From Muricea muricata (Eukaryota; Cnidaria; Anthozoa; Malacalcyonacea; Plexauridae), in NCBI GenBank assembly GCA_963855995.1, contig OY979727.1, positions 6,914,446-6,978,445 on the forward strand: a DNA stretch of 64,000 nucleotides. The letters are read 5' to 3'. The translations under genes were made by a program, and so were the position numbers. Positions 1 through 21,105 of this stretch are shown here, one piece after another; the first letter of the stretch is position 1; each line of letters starts with the position of its first letter. Under the pieces are notes generated by a model that was not told the origin of the DNA, did no database searches, and saw nothing but the letters and a program-made list of their open reading frames with translations.

Positions 1-13
1 GAATTATGCGGAT

Positions 14-1051
14 GTGTTTGTCAACGGTCCGAATGATCCGTTGGGCTGTACTCGAGACACGGAACATTCGATTAACACGGGAGACAGTCGACCAACCAAG
101 CAATGCCCCTACCGAATCCCTGTACACCTGCAAACCGTTGTTAATCAACAAGTTGCTGATATGCTAGAGCGAGGTCTCATTAGATCAAGCACTAGTCCCT
201 GGTCATCACCAATTGTGTTAGCGCCGAATAAGGATGGAAATTATCGGTTTTGTGTAGATTTTCGTCGGGTAAATTCGGTGACGAAGGACGCGCAACCATT
301 ACCACGAATCGATGACATTCTCGATCAGTTGGGCGGAGCAAGATGCTTTAGTACACTTGATCTTGCATCTGGCTATTGGCAGGTTCCGTTACGAGAGGAA
401 GACAGGGAGAAAACAGCGTTCTCGGTTGGGGTGAACCATTACGAGTTTACAGTCATGCCTTTTGGTCTGACCAACGCTCTTGCCACTTTCCAACGTATGA
501 TGAGCACCGTCCTTAAGGGAGTGAAAGGATATATAGTTTTCTTGGATGACATCATCATATTTGCTGATACGTGGGAGGAACATCACCCTATTCTCGAGGA
601 AGTCCTTGGACGTATTCGGGCAGCTGGTCTGAAACTCAAAAGGGAGAAGTGCCAGTTTGGGAAATCATCGGTAAAGTTTCTTGGTCATGCTGTGTCTGCT
701 CAAGGTACGGAGCCTGATCCCGAGAAGGTGAAAGCAGTGCAAGACTTTCCAACCCCAAGCTCAGCAAGTGAAGTTCGGTGCTTTTTAGGCATGGCGTCTT
801 ACTACATGCGCTTTGTCAACAATTTTGCACGTATCGCCGTCGCTCTTCATGACCTCACAAAAGGTCAACCGGAATTCTGCTGGTCACCTCAGGCTGACAA
901 GGCTTTCACCACTTTGAAGCATCGCCTTTGCTTTACGCCAGTCTTCACCTTGCCAAATTTTTTTATACCTTTTACCATCTACACGGACGCCAGCGATGTG
1001 GGCCTGGGCGCGGTATTAGCCCAACGCAGTGGCAGTCGAGAACATGTTATT
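14..1051 (+). pseudogene. pol: Gypsy pol fragment: reverse transcriptase and start of RNase H
   Basis: An open frame of 346 codons up to the transposon insertion point; the in-frame ATG at 14 is only where the window cuts in. It carries the classical RT blocks: the region-1 motif around LIRSSTSPWSSP, FSTLDLASGYWQV, the TAFSVG/MPFGLTNA block, and the catalytic FLDD box (DD at about 545-550). The downstream thumb/connection reads FLGHAVS and FLGMASYYMRF. RNase H begins with the TIYTDAS motif, which supplies the first catalytic Asp. The frame itself is intact; decay is downstream. Confidence 0.93.
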
Positions 1052-1778
1052 AGAGAGGTTCAGGTTTGACTTCCACTACCCCTACCACTATCTTAATCAA
1101 TCTTTCAGGCAATCAGATTGTTGGGGATTGCCTCCTTTTGTTTCGCCCAACAACTTAAAATCACGATCACACAATATACGTTTAATAAAGTGTAATGTAA
1201 AGTTCACAGGTCACGTTGACATTAGATTATATCGTATCTGTTATACGGTATCCGGTTACAATCAATGAGTTTAATACTAGCGAACTGTTGTTCTAAGCTA
1301 GCGTTTGATCCAACGATCTTCCTCTAAAGGTTTTTCTAATGGTTCCTATAACGTGTTTAACTATCATTTACAGGTTATATTTATACTAAATTATTGAGCA
1401 GTCATTGTGGTTTCTGACGCAAGTTCTCTACGGAAAATATGCAAATTAACCAAGTCCCTACGCATAAGCTCCGACGCGCCTTAGATAATCCGTTGCTATG
1501 TCATGTCTGTGTGTGGTTACGAAGGCCCTAGATTATTACGATGCATTTTCGTTCCCACATCATGCACGTTTACGCTAATTTGACTACATATCTATATGCT
1601 AATAATGATTATAATATTCACGAATTCTAAATGATTATATAATGTCTAATGTTCCTTAATAATAAACTCGAAAGTCTCCGACAAGATGAGCTTGGTCTGC
1701 CCAACTGACCAATCAGATTGCTTAAAAATCGGGATAAGGTAGCTGTAGTGGTAGTGGAAGTCAAATCTGAACCTCTCT
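1052..1778. mobile_element. 727-bp TIR transposon inserted in gypsy RNase H
   Basis: The ends are inverted repeats: AGAGAGGTTCAGGTTTGACT at the left and its near-perfect reverse complement at the right, extending about 45 bp with few mismatches. A 3-bp target duplication, ATT, sits at 1049-1051 and 1779-1781. Removing the element plus one ATT leaves the gypsy RNase H frame uninterrupted, so the boundaries are exact. The interior has no convincing coding region, so this is a non-autonomous element. A 3-bp duplication fits PIF/Harbinger-like or CACTA-like transposons, but the sequence is not the usual TTA/TAA and the superfamily is not settled. Confidence 0.88.
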
Positions 1779-1781
1779 ATT

Positions 1782-2375
1782 GCCTATGCCAGTCGCGCTT
1801 TAACACCAGCAGAAAAAAACTATTCAACTACTGAGAAAGAATGCTTAGCAATTGTTTGGTCGGTTAATTATTGGCGGACTTATTTACTTGGAAAACCATT
1901 TGATGTCGTGACGGATCACCAATATCTCACATGGCTTCAGGGACTCAAGGAACTGAAAGGTCGATTGGCGACGTGGATCCTGTCCTTACAGGAATACCAG
2001 TTCCAAATAAAGCATCGCCCAGGAAGACAAAATGGGAATGCGGACGCTCTCTCTCGTTTTCCGGTAAAGATTGACCCACCCAAGTCAGTGATGAATGATG
2101 ATGACCAACTTGCTGCAGGAATCGGAGCAACGGAAATATTGCCACAATGGTCCTTGGACGAGCTTCGAGAAGCCCAGGGCACAGATCATGGTATTGGACG
2201 CGTGATCCAACATCTTGCTACAACGAAGGAGAAATCCGAAGCTAGTGGAGACTGGACAACAGATAAAGAACTTCGACGCTATCGGCAAATTTGGTCCCAG
2301 CCGAAAATTGTAAACGGAGTGTTGTACCGCCAAGTAGAACCAGGTTGCAAAGATTTGGTTTTCGGTTGGTTTTAG
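1782..2375 (+). pseudogene. pol: Gypsy pol fragment: rest of RNase H
   Basis: Continues RNase H in the frame that was interrupted at 1051. It shows the EKECLAIVW motif (catalytic Glu), the TDHQYLTWL motif (catalytic Asp) and the HRPGRQNGNADALSR block (terminal His and Asp), followed by the linker toward integrase. The frame then runs into a stop at 2373-2375, just where the family would continue into the H2C2 zinc-binding part of integrase. That part is missing here, pointing to an internal deletion of roughly 170 codons. Confidence 0.9.
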
Positions 2376-2401
2376 TGTCCCCAGAAAAATGAGAGGCAAT
2401 G

Positions 2402-3329
2402 TTTAGGACTTGATACTGTAGATAGAGCGCTTGTTGATCAAGTGATAACTCGCCACGGAATCCCAGACAGGATCTTGACTGACCAGGGGAGAAATTTCGA
2501 GTCTGACCTGATGAAGAAAGTAATGCAGCTCCTTGGTGTAAAGAAATTGCGGACCTCGCCGTACCATCCCCAAACCGATGGACAAGTAGAGAGATTTAAT
2601 CGCACCTTAAAAAGGGGATCCTAACATCACATGTTAACGACGACCACAACGATTGGGACATTCATCTACAACTAGCGTTGTTCGCCAATCGGATGAGCAT
2701 ATACAGATCATCGGGCGTTTCACCTTTCAAAGCTATCTATGGTCGTGAAGCCGTCTCTCCATTAACATTGATTGATGGAGAAAATATGTCAACCAGAGGC
2801 TTATCAGGAAACTATTGTGACGAGCTCGAGCAGACCTTACGTAAGGTGCACAAACATGTTGCGAATAACATCAGCCTAGCCCAGAAGAGACAAAAGGAAG
2901 ACTATGACAAAGCGACTAAAGTCGAGAGCACACAGCTTAAGCCGGGAGATCGGGTGTGGCTAAATAGTAAAGCGATACCGAAGGGGAAAAGTCGTAAGTT
3001 TCACCAAGAGTGGACAGGACCGTACGAGGTACTTCGCCAACTGGGTCGCGTCAATTACCACATCAAGCCGGAAGTGGGAAAAGCAAAGACGAAAGTGGTA
3101 CATCAGAACCGTTTGAAGAGGTTAGAGAGTCATTCGAATTCAGAACTACCTACGATCAATGAACTCAATGAGCCGGTGATAACTCATCATGAGGAAGAAC
3201 AGTTAACTGTACCGCAAGAGACAAGAACTACTGTTTGAGGGCTGCGCCGTTCGACTCGTGTACGTCGACAGCTGGATCGGTATCAAGACTTTACTTTAGA
3301 AGATGTTGAGATCGAGGACGCTCTCTTTT
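2402..3329 (+). pseudogene. pol: Gypsy integrase remnant (frameshifted)
   Basis: The first piece (to 2624) has the integrase motifs GIPDRILTDQG (second catalytic Asp) and SPYHPQTDGQVERFN (catalytic Glu). The first Asp and the HHCC domain are absent because of the upstream deletion. A small indel in the A/G-run near 2612-2620 shifts the frame. The second piece (about 2626-3235) carries the SPFKAIYGREAVSP block and the GPYEVL-type GPY/F module near 3020, typical of Ty3/gypsy integrase C-termini. A stop at 3236-3238 is followed by a further in-register tail to about 3329, so a second lesion lies there. Confidence 0.88.
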
Positions 3330-3343
3330 AAAGGAGGAAGTAG

Positions 3344-3560
3344 TGTAGTATAGACCTCTGACCTTTCGTGATGATTGTTAAGTTTGTTGACAAGTTATGG
3401 CAACACTACACGGTAACATTATATCCTAGTAATAGACATGTAGACATATAGACATATAGAAGGCGTGTTTTGTCTGGGTTTTGTAGTCTACGTGTAAACA
3501 TATGAGAGAAACTTTATAAAAAATTATTGAAACGTGTATGGTGTTTTCATTGATACTACA
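3344..3560 (+). repeat. 3' LTR of the gypsy element (217 bp)
   Basis: Starts TGTAGTAT and ends ATACTACA, a perfect 8-bp inverted repeat with canonical TG...CA ends. It lies directly after a purine-rich tract (AAAGGAGGAAG, about 3330-3340). The LTR is short and AT-rich, with TATA-like stretches near 3516. The bases just outside (CTGGCGTGAC from 3561) look like the TGGCG start of a primer-binding site, which is odd on the 3' side. The 5' partner is outside the window. Confidence 0.85.
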
Positions 3561-6500
3561 CTGGCGTGACGGCTTGTGGAGGGGTTGGAGTAATCAAACT
3601 AGAACCTCGAAAATACCATTTCCGGTGATTTTACAAGAAAGTAACATATGACTATTTTCAAGGAAAAAATGCATCAGTTCAAATTTCGATATTGATTTCC
3701 GAGATAACTGAGTTCGAGATATTCGCCAAATAGTATACCAACCTTTACACTGTGGCAAAGTAACAGTTCTTTAAAATATTGATAAGTATCGTCGACATTT
3801 CCATACGGAGTATCTAAACAGGGATTAGAAAAGTTTTGGTCCAACGAAAATATATCTTGTGATCTAAGGTTTGAAAATATCTGACATTCCTGTAACTATG
3901 TACAGTATACTATTTGGTTATCCTATTACTTGACGCCCATTTTCTTTTCTTTAGAAAGCAAGGCAAATAGATTTTCGTGAAAATGCCGGAAAAGTGCGAA
4001 AAAGATGAAAGGCCTCGCCTTGTGAAACAAAGTGTACCACCATTCAATAACCTGAGAAACTCTGAGAAACAAGATACAGAATGAGGCATTTTTTTCGACA
4101 AGACTCAGCACTTCCTAGATTAATCAACTTCATATAACTTAATCAAATACAACAGGATTCCTACTGACCAATTGCTTTCTCGTGGACACTTTTGACGATG
4201 GAGAAAAATCCTGATGTTTGCTCTTCGTTGAAACCATTCTTCTCAGCAAATATAAGAATGTGTCAAGAAAAACATAAATATGGAGCATAGACACTTGTTC
4301 CCAGTCTCTTTTAATTCAACTCACTGTTAACTGAATTCTAAAATCATTTGGCTTTGGCCAGCACGAGGGAAAGGAGCAAAAAGGTTCGTTCGTTCCTATC
4401 TAACTTATTTTTCTGCCTAGTGCTATGATGCTTACGTTACTAACTGTATCTCAGATTTTAAATTACGTTTTACTATTACTTTGCATTAACTTTTAAGTTA
4501 TTTCCATGCTTATCAATTTATGTTCTAAATACTAGTACTCTTGTAATAGATCTACTATTATCATTTTATCATGAAGACTGAAATTTCAGTACGCGTACGA
4601 ATGCCGTAATAAATAGTGTTTTTCAAATTATTCCTAAAAACTTAACAGTAATCTTTAATAATTTAAAAAAAATTTAAAAATAAAAAAAAAATTTAAAATT
4701 CCTTCTGGCCTCTTATTTCAACTGAGAGCTCATAAATCTAGGCTCCTGCGAATCGAAAAGCTTGTCTATTGTTGGTTTAAGTTTAAACCTAGGCAAACAG
4801 CAATGTAGCCTTGCTATTATGCTCCTTCACTTCGAAATATCCACAAAAAATTACTGAATATTTTGCTGTCGGAGAATTTTCTCACAATTATAATTACCAA
4901 ATATTGATAGAGACCCCTCCCAGCACAACTGCAACCCCCTGATAATTAGCTACGTTCGTGTGTTCTTATCATAATTGTTCTTAATTTAATTAGCCCCCCA
5001 AGATATCATGAATTTCACTTAAGGGGTTACCCTGTATAAATAAAATTGTGCCACTTTATGTTCAATCTTAAGGATATTGAAGTGTATAGAAATATAAATC
5101 GAGCAATATGGCCGACTTTAGGTCATCCTTCAGAGTTGATAACGAGAATATTTCTGCCAATGTTCTGAAAGCAAACAAATTGTCATATTTAATACTTTAC
5201 AGACGGACATTACTTTTTGGAGGGGGTAAGGTGGATATTTTGTCAATGCAAACAATTTTTTGGTGGAATTGTCACATCTGTGAACAACAAATTATTGCAT
5301 CCGAAGTATTGAACTTTATTCAAGAACTACTTATTTCCAAGCTTCAGAATACAATAAATGATCAAGACACAACAATCCAGATTTGCAAGAATAGAAAACA
5401 TGGCTAAGCTACTGTTCTGTTTGTTTCATAAAAAGAGAGCTTATTTCTGCACATGTGTAGATTGAGCTGTAGGGCACCTTTACATACTTTTTAAATGCAT
5501 TCAAAATGGCTTTATTGTCAAATAATTAATCATTAATCCAGGGATTAATCAACCCAGTCTGAAATGTGAATAATTGCTTAATTTGGCGATAAATTCTAAA
5601 ACTGGTCTTCTTTCACTATCAGATAACCCCCCCCCAAACAATTTTCTACCCGGATTTCAATGTTTTGAAAAAATGGTTTCTCGGACAATTGAGGGGCGAC
5701 CGCCTCCCCTAATTGGGTATGCCCCTGATTGTAGGCATCAAACAGATTAGCAATAAACACATAAGCCAAGATAAAAATGCAAGGAATGAACAAAACAAAG
5801 AAAATAACCTCCTCTCTCATGCTTTATTGTCCTTCAACAGATGCTAGTTTGCTTTTTGAGCTGATTTCTGACTGCAATGCAATGCATTCTGGTAAAATGT
5901 ACATTGGCCATCTTTTTGTTATAGTAAATTATAAAACTCACTGCAATTTATCTGTACTTTGTTTCAGTGTGTGTAGCTGCTGCAGATCAAGATCATGCCT
6001 TAAGTACAAAAATTAAAGACGTTAGTGTTTTATTAATGGTCTTTAATCACTTCTCTTGGAAATTCATGTGGCCCACCATAAGTGTTTGTCGGCAGTTTTC
6101 AGGAAAGTACTAATAAAATTTAATAATAAAATTTAATTTTGCAAGAAAAATTGCATTGTGTGACAGGGCCTTTAGTAGGGTATGTGACGTTGCGGCCATG
6201 TACAGAGCCATAGACACCCGTAAGGGTCACCTAGCTTGCAATGTCATATAATAGAGATTGTGAGCCCATGCTGTCATACCCTTTATAATTTTATATTCAC
6301 TATAATTTTTTATACATGTTTATATAAATTAAACAGTTTTAGACATTAATTTACCAAAGTAATATTGATGGCTTCTTGCTGGCATTGACCTATAAAGCAC
6401 AAATTAAAACATTAAACCATTTCATGTGAAAAATATAAGAAAATCTTAACGAAAACTTACCGCAGAAGGCATAGTGTTAAACAAAATTCTTCAATCGATT

Positions 6501-7118
6501 ACTTAAAACAATAACAATGATTGCCTAATGCCTTCACCTCACAGTTACCATAGCGACAACTGTGTTATAATATTGACGAACATGCCTGGTTCTATTTTTC
6601 AATAATTTGAATACGTCTTAACAGGACACTGCTAGAATAACCGCTAAAAACGTCGAAGTTTAGCAGTAAATGCAACAAAATAACACAATCTTAAAAAATC
6701 TGATAAAGCAACGCGAAAATCAGGAAAATTCTCGTTCCATGAGCCTGCGAACAGACTGGTGACCCTAATTTTCCGGGGGAAAATAGTTAAATGAAAGTGT
6801 GACAGGAAAAGTTAAAGGGCAAAAGGCAACAAAATAAAACTTATATTTTAGTATAAAAAAGCTAAAAAATACATTAACCAATGTAGTCTAATAACATCTT
6901 TGTTGCCATCCAAAATGCAAACAAATTAATATTCTCTTTTGAAAATATTCAAGTTAAAGCTTATTTTCTCCCACTCCCCCCTGAAGATAAAACCGAAAGA
7001 GTTTTTGTGTTCGAACCGGTCGGTGCTTTGAACAAACGTATTTTGACGGCGTAATATTAAATTTGGGAATATGGTTGTAAATTTGTGCTGGTTTTTGTGC
7101 ATTTGACGACCAAATTTT
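3561..7118. other. Gene-free AT-rich stretch upstream of UCK
   Basis: I recognise no gene. It holds an A/T-homopolymer-rich patch (about 4655-4695), a C-run and a segment at about 5600-5730 that resembles one end of a transposon (its minus strand reads GGGGCATACCCAATTAGGGG), and one end of a small MITE at 6141-6170. Short open frames (for example 5108-5407, 99 codons) show no family signature and look fortuitous. The last few hundred bases should contain the UCK promoter and 5' UTR; I see no clear TATA box. Confidence 0.5.
6141..6170. repeat. Solo end of the GGCCCTGTCACAC MITE family
   Basis: GCAAGAAAAATTGCATTGTG followed by TGACAGGGCC is almost the same as the right end of the complete MITE at 57017-57215 in the third TTK-side cluster. 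No matching left end is seen within several hundred bases, so this is a truncated or eroded copy. Confidence 0.6.
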
Positions 7119-16451
<9,333 letters not shown>

Positions 16452-19130
16452 TTTCGCCTTCCTCAGCGTTCTTCACATATGTATAAAATACTAAAATTCT
16501 GGCTTAGTCAGCCAAGATCATAATTATTTGTATCATCTTCGGAAAATTCTCCTGATTTTTCCAATGATAGCTATTCAGCTCTTGCAAATGACGTCACCAC
16601 GTTATTTTAGGACGCCCATCATTTGTGGTGGCAAATATTTGAAACTAGGGTCTAAGTGATCTCTTTCAAAAGGTAAAACTATTAGTTAACCGTGCTATAT
16701 GATGTCATTCTTCTACAATGGCAATTCGATTGAATAACAAAGTTAACTAAATCCACAGTCATACTCATTTTATTGGCAAACATATTAAGGCTTGCATAGT
16801 GACCATCGGTATTTTTGCCACACAAAATTGTTCGTGATTGCAAGAGCTGAATGTGGTTCACCTTACGTCACAATTCATTCTGATATGATAACTTAATACC
16901 TTTAATAGCTTTATACTTTAATCATGTTAGCAACATTATCGTAAGATGTTTGTTCAAACTATACTCAAGAAACACTCGGATAAACAATCCTATTTCAACA
17001 GGCAGCCTTCCCTGCCTGGGTCGTATCAATCGTATTTTAAGGATCGTATTTCTATCAACAGTATTATTTTTTGGTCAGTGATTAGAACGAGCTAGAAATT
17101 TCTATCTGCTATTCAAATCATCACTAAACGTTTTGGGTATTTCCTACGCGAGACTTGGGTTAAAGTGGCGATCAAGTTCATTCTGCGCATTTTTTCTGCT
17201 CATAACAAAGTTTGTAACAGGAGACTCGCGTCTAGGAATTTTAATTAAACTGATTAAGCTGCTCTTTATTTACCTTTTCTTTTAAAAATAAGGAACTTAA
17301 CTTGATTAAAATTTTAAGAGTCGAGACTGATATTAGAAACTTTGTCATGCGCAGAACGGACTTCACCAATTCTTCAAGATCAGATGAGACAAATTTCAAC
17401 ATTAGTTTCAGCAAATATGAAAAATTATTCCAAAGAATATGTGCAGAATGAGATTTTACACAATGTGTGGCGAAGATGATTTGAGTAGTGCTTCGAAATA
17501 TAAAGTTTTAGATTGTGTAATCTCATTGTGCACACATTACTCGGAGTTACTTACAAGTCTACTCCCACAACCACTAACCATTTCTGATTAATCTGTAATT
17601 GGTAATTAAGTAGTCCTATATAATTGGATCTCCAAGACAGATTAAACATGACAGTCTAAGGGCTGTTTTTTAAACTCCTCTGTTTATTAATTTGTTCATT
17701 TCAATCGTTATATTGAAATGGTTCAGTCGATGATTTACATTCATTAAAAAACAGAAGCCTAATTTTTACTTCGCCTTTTTCCGAGCTTTTGTAAATCCAC
17801 TGGTATTCGCTTGTGATTTTCTTTGTGTTTTCCTCATGAATCATAAATAATATTTTAAAAGCATTGTCAGTTTTAAAAGATTCTCCTATACATTGTATAT
17901 AAAAACTGAACTTTCAAATTCAAATTAGCTATAACGCATTGTTGTAATGTGACTGTTTTAATTCCTTGTAAATTAATATATTATAATATTAGAATTAATA
18001 ATTAATATTTCAATTTTAAAGCACATCCGATAATTCCTTGGGCTAAGAACCTAAAATGACCAGGCTTTGTGGTTGGTCTTTTAAAACAATGGTCATGGTT
18101 GTTTGTTATTCGTTCTTTCGAAAACCAATTTCTATAGTTTAATGTGTTTCATTGTTATAACGAACCACTCACAACGACTATTAGTATAGGTTGGTGGCGA
18201 CCCAATCTCTTCCACATAGATTTGTCCCATAATACACGACCTTGTGTTCTTGTCCAACCATTACGTTATAGCTAATTTGAATATGAAAGTTTCAGAGTTT
18301 TTTCTACACACTGTATAAGGAATCAAAAGTAGGGCTGCTCAGCAGTTCAACATGCCCCCTATTTTTATGCAATTGACTTCCCAGAATAATGGCGAAACAG
18401 CCATTTCAGCGTTTCTATTAGCCAGAAACGTTCATTGACTGGCCAAAACCTGCATAATGAACGCGAGTAATGCGACACAAACTTCGCGTTATATACTTAT
18501 TCACGTTATATACTTATGCGGTAATTTGACCTGGACTCTCTTGTATTTATTTTAGAATATAAAATAAACGAATTTTATGCAGTGTGAATGTTGATCGACT
18601 GTGTTAGATGCGTTAAATGGCAACTGAAGATTTAGTTCCAATGAAAAACTGCAAATTCCGGGTTCGTTTTTAAATAAACGAACTTTTTTATTTAATTATT
18701 TGTTGGTTGTTTCTAACATCTAACAAACTATTTCCCACGAGATCCCACAAGCAAATAAATCATTTTGCACGAAATATCAGCATCTCAACACAGGTACAAA
18801 TCGAAAACCGAGGAAAGAAATCACAACGAATACTTCGTGATTAGAGTTAGGAACACATTTCCTAGACTCACTCCTTGATCGTGGAATGATGGATTCTATC
18901 AATATTTGCCGTTATAAAACATTTCTGGAGCAATGTTTTGATTAAGAACCTTCCTGTCCCTTTTTGTTCTCTATTACATGTTAAAAATTGTGTTTTGTAT
19001 ATAGATAATTCAGTAGAATTTGCGTTTGATTCTTGTGTAGAAATTTCTTAAAAGTGGAAACACAACAGAAAATATTAAATTCCGCAGCGCCGTGCGTACG
19101 TAAAGAGCCTGGCTGGCGAGGTTGAGTCTT
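16452..19130. other. UCK 3' flank and intergenic DNA
   Basis: I see no gene. AT-rich, with an imperfect inverted repeat at about 17176-17360. The UCK polyadenylation site should lie in the first part, but I could not choose one signal. Confidence 0.5.
17170..17367. repeat. Imperfect inverted repeat, about 190 bp
   Basis: The left arm, with TTCTGCGCA, AACAAAGTTT, GAGACTCG and GGAATTTTAAT, is mirrored by the right arm (ATTAAAATTTTAAGAGTCGAG ... GAAACTTTGTCATGCGCAGAA). Arms of roughly 75 bp with indels; probably an old MITE. Confidence 0.55.
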
Positions 19131-19282
19131 ATTAAAGCCCAGACAATAGAGCCGTAACGTACTAAACAGAACAAATTTTAAAAAATATTTAATGAAGCTA
19201 ACGTTTCATTAAATATTTTTTAAAATTTGTTCTGTTTAGTATGTTATGGCTCTATATTTAAAGCTGTTGTCTGGGCTTTAAT
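19131..19282. repeat. 152-bp near-perfect palindrome
   Basis: ATTAAAGCCCAGACAA at the left end is matched by its exact complement at the right end. The arms pair for about 70 bp around AAATATTTAATGAAGC/GTTTCATTAAATATTT, apart from a roughly 10-bp extra segment in the right arm. The near absence of a loop is typical of a palindromic MITE, and it could form a strong hairpin. Confidence 0.8.
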
Positions 19283-19509
19283 ATTTTTTACAAAGCTGAG
19301 ATTTCCGCCCGGAGTATCTATTGCTACTGTTTTGAAACAACAGAAAATGACGGAAACACGCTCTCAAAACTTCACCGCAAAACATCGCTCCTCGGTAACG
19401 TTTCTTTGCACGTAAAACATTCTTGCGGTTTAGATGTTCTAGCATACATGTTAAAATGCGTGTTTTGTTGACATATTCCGCTAGAAATTGAGTTTAAACG
19501 CCGTGTTTA

Positions 19510-19966
19510 GGGACTTGTTAGAAATTAACAGGGGGGTGTGTGGAAATATTGAACTTAAGGCTGGAAATGAGGTGACCCATCTAAGCAATCGGAACGAAAT
19601 TTCCTTGCCCTCCCCTTGGGACTAGCATGAAACATGCACCATGACCCTCCCCTCTATCATCAGGTGATTTAATACAAAAGTTCAGTTTAGTTACACACAC
19701 ACATAAAACGTTTACACTATAAAACTCAATACGTTGTTGTTGTGGTTTTAATATAATATTTGAACTAAACATAGCACTATTTTCTCTAATTTACTTATAC
19801 TGTGTACTAACAACTGTACGAGCATAAGAATAAATTTGAATGACCCTCCCCTTAAAAGCAGCTCATTTTTTCTTCACCCTCCCTTTTTAAGAATCTTTTA
19901 AAAAAAGCTATGACCCTCCCCACGTTTCCACCCCGCCCCTCCCCCTGCTAATTTCTGACAAGTCCC
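19510..19966. mobile_element. 457-bp MITE with TTA target duplication (PIF/Harbinger-like)
   Basis: Terminal inverted repeats GGGACTTGTTAGAAATTAAC and, at the right, the complement of GGGACTTGTCAGAAATTAGC. Flanked by TTA at 19507-19509 and 19967-19969. TTA duplications with GGG-starting ends are the usual signature of PIF/Harbinger-derived MITEs. The interior is unusually C-rich on the + strand, with several TGACCCTCCCC motifs, and has no coding frame. Confidence 0.82.
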
Positions 19967-20167
19967 TTAGGTCGACTCACGCGGCTTGTGCCCAGCAGTA
20001 TCACCCATGAGCGCTGCGCCAACTTGCGACACCGAAAAAAAAACAGAAACGGGGCGAATTTAAAACTTCGCCTCGCCTGCGGCAGGCGGAGTAATAACTA
20101 CGTATGCTTTCGCAGTCTTAATTAAATTTCCCACCTCTGCGCCACGGCACAGACACCGAATAAGCAT

Positions 20168-20605
20168 CAGCGTTGCTAACTGTAATTTTGTACAAATCCC
20201 AAGTAAGCACCCTAAATATCCCGAGATTTCCTTGAAAATCCCGAAATTGTTTTTTTTCCTCATGTTCCCAGTGTGCGCAATTTAGGCCTCATGCCTCTTA
20301 TTGTGTGTTCTTAGCCTCTCGCTTTTGCTTTTAAGAGGCTTCCAAAACGAAATTGTGTTAAATATGCAGCTCAAATAGATTAAATGCGAGCGCATGAACT
20401 GTCTATTGTGAACAAAATCGTTTGTTAACTAGCTAGTCTAGCCAATTTCACCAAAAGCTTGATTACTAAATTTAAAACTTGAAGTTCTGAAAAATCCCAG
20501 AAGAAAATCCGAGATTGAGTTTTTAAAATAAAATTCCAAAAACCATCCCAACTGATTTAAAAAATCCCGAGATCTCGGGATAAAATCCTAGGCTTGGCAA
20601 CACTG
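20168..20605. mobile_element. 438-bp inverted-repeat element, hAT-like ends
   Basis: The right end reads (reverse complement) CAGTGTTGCCAAGCCTAGGA and the left end CAGCGTTGCTAACTGTAATT, so the ends are eroded inverted copies. Both subterminal regions carry ATCCCGAGAT-like motifs, including ATCCCGAGATCTCGGGAT at about 20563-20580, itself a perfect palindrome. CAGTG-type termini are common in hAT-derived MITEs. The 8-bp flanks are not clearly duplicated. Confidence 0.6.
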
Positions 20606-20734
20606 ATTATGAGAAGCATACAACCCTATGACGTGTGGTCCCCGCCAATATTAAGGATCAATTTTAGTGTAGTGCAAGCAAATTGTGGGACTCTAAATTC
20701 TGCTTCAGTGCTGAATCGTGCGACATCAAATTGT

Positions 20735-21105
20735 GGCACATTAAGTTGCGATACATTAAATTGTGATACATCAAATTGTGATACATTAAATTGTGATACA
20801 TCAAATTGTGATACATTAAAATGTGATGCATCAAATTGTGATACATCAAATTGTGATGCATCAAATTGTGATACATCAAATTGTGATGCATCAAATTGTG
20901 ATACATTAAATTGTGATACATCAAATTGTGATACATTAAATTGTGATACATCAAATTGTGATACATCAAAATGTGATGCATCGAATTGTGATACATCAAA
21001 TTGGGATGCATCAATTTGTGATACATTAAATTGTGATGCATCTAATTGTGATGCATTAAATTGAGATACATCAAATTGTGATAGATTAAATTGTGATACA
21101 TTCAA
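20735..21105. repeat. 15-bp minisatellite, left arm
   Basis: Roughly 24 tandem units close to AAATTGTGATACATC/T or AAATTGTGATGCATC. Variants are interspersed (CATT/CATC, GATA/GATG) rather than blocked, pointing to repeated small duplications. Because 15 is a multiple of 3 and units lack stops, several frames stay open for 125-159 codons (repeating pentapeptides such as CDTSN or SQFDV). I do not regard these as genes. Confidence 0.95.

Larger units (their letters stand above)
1..3560 (+). mobile_element. Ty3/gypsy LTR retrotransposon, 3' part, decayed
   Basis: The window opens inside the pol gene of a Ty3/gypsy-type element. In order there are a reverse transcriptase, an RNase H, the second half of an integrase core, an integrase C-terminal region, a purine-rich tract and a 3' LTR. 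This order (RT-RH-IN-LTR) is diagnostic of Ty3/gypsy. The 5' LTR, gag, protease and start of RT lie outside the window. The copy is dead: RNase H is split by a transposon (1052-1778), an internal deletion near 2372-2402 removes the zinc finger and first part of the integrase, and there are frameshifts near 2615 and 3238. The polypurine-like tract is at about 3331-3343, directly before the LTR. Confidence 0.93.

Noticed and set aside
5108..5407. 99-codon + strand open frame in the UCK upstream region
   Set aside because: No recognisable motif, isolated, and no splice or homology support.
19227..19415. 62-codon open frame starting in a palindrome
   Set aside because: Begins within the 19131-19282 palindrome and has no conserved features.
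20594..21105. Overlapping open frames of 125-159 codons on both strands with repeating pentapeptides
   Set aside because: They result from a 15-bp repeat without stop codons in a transposon arm; several frames are open at once, which a real gene would not show.
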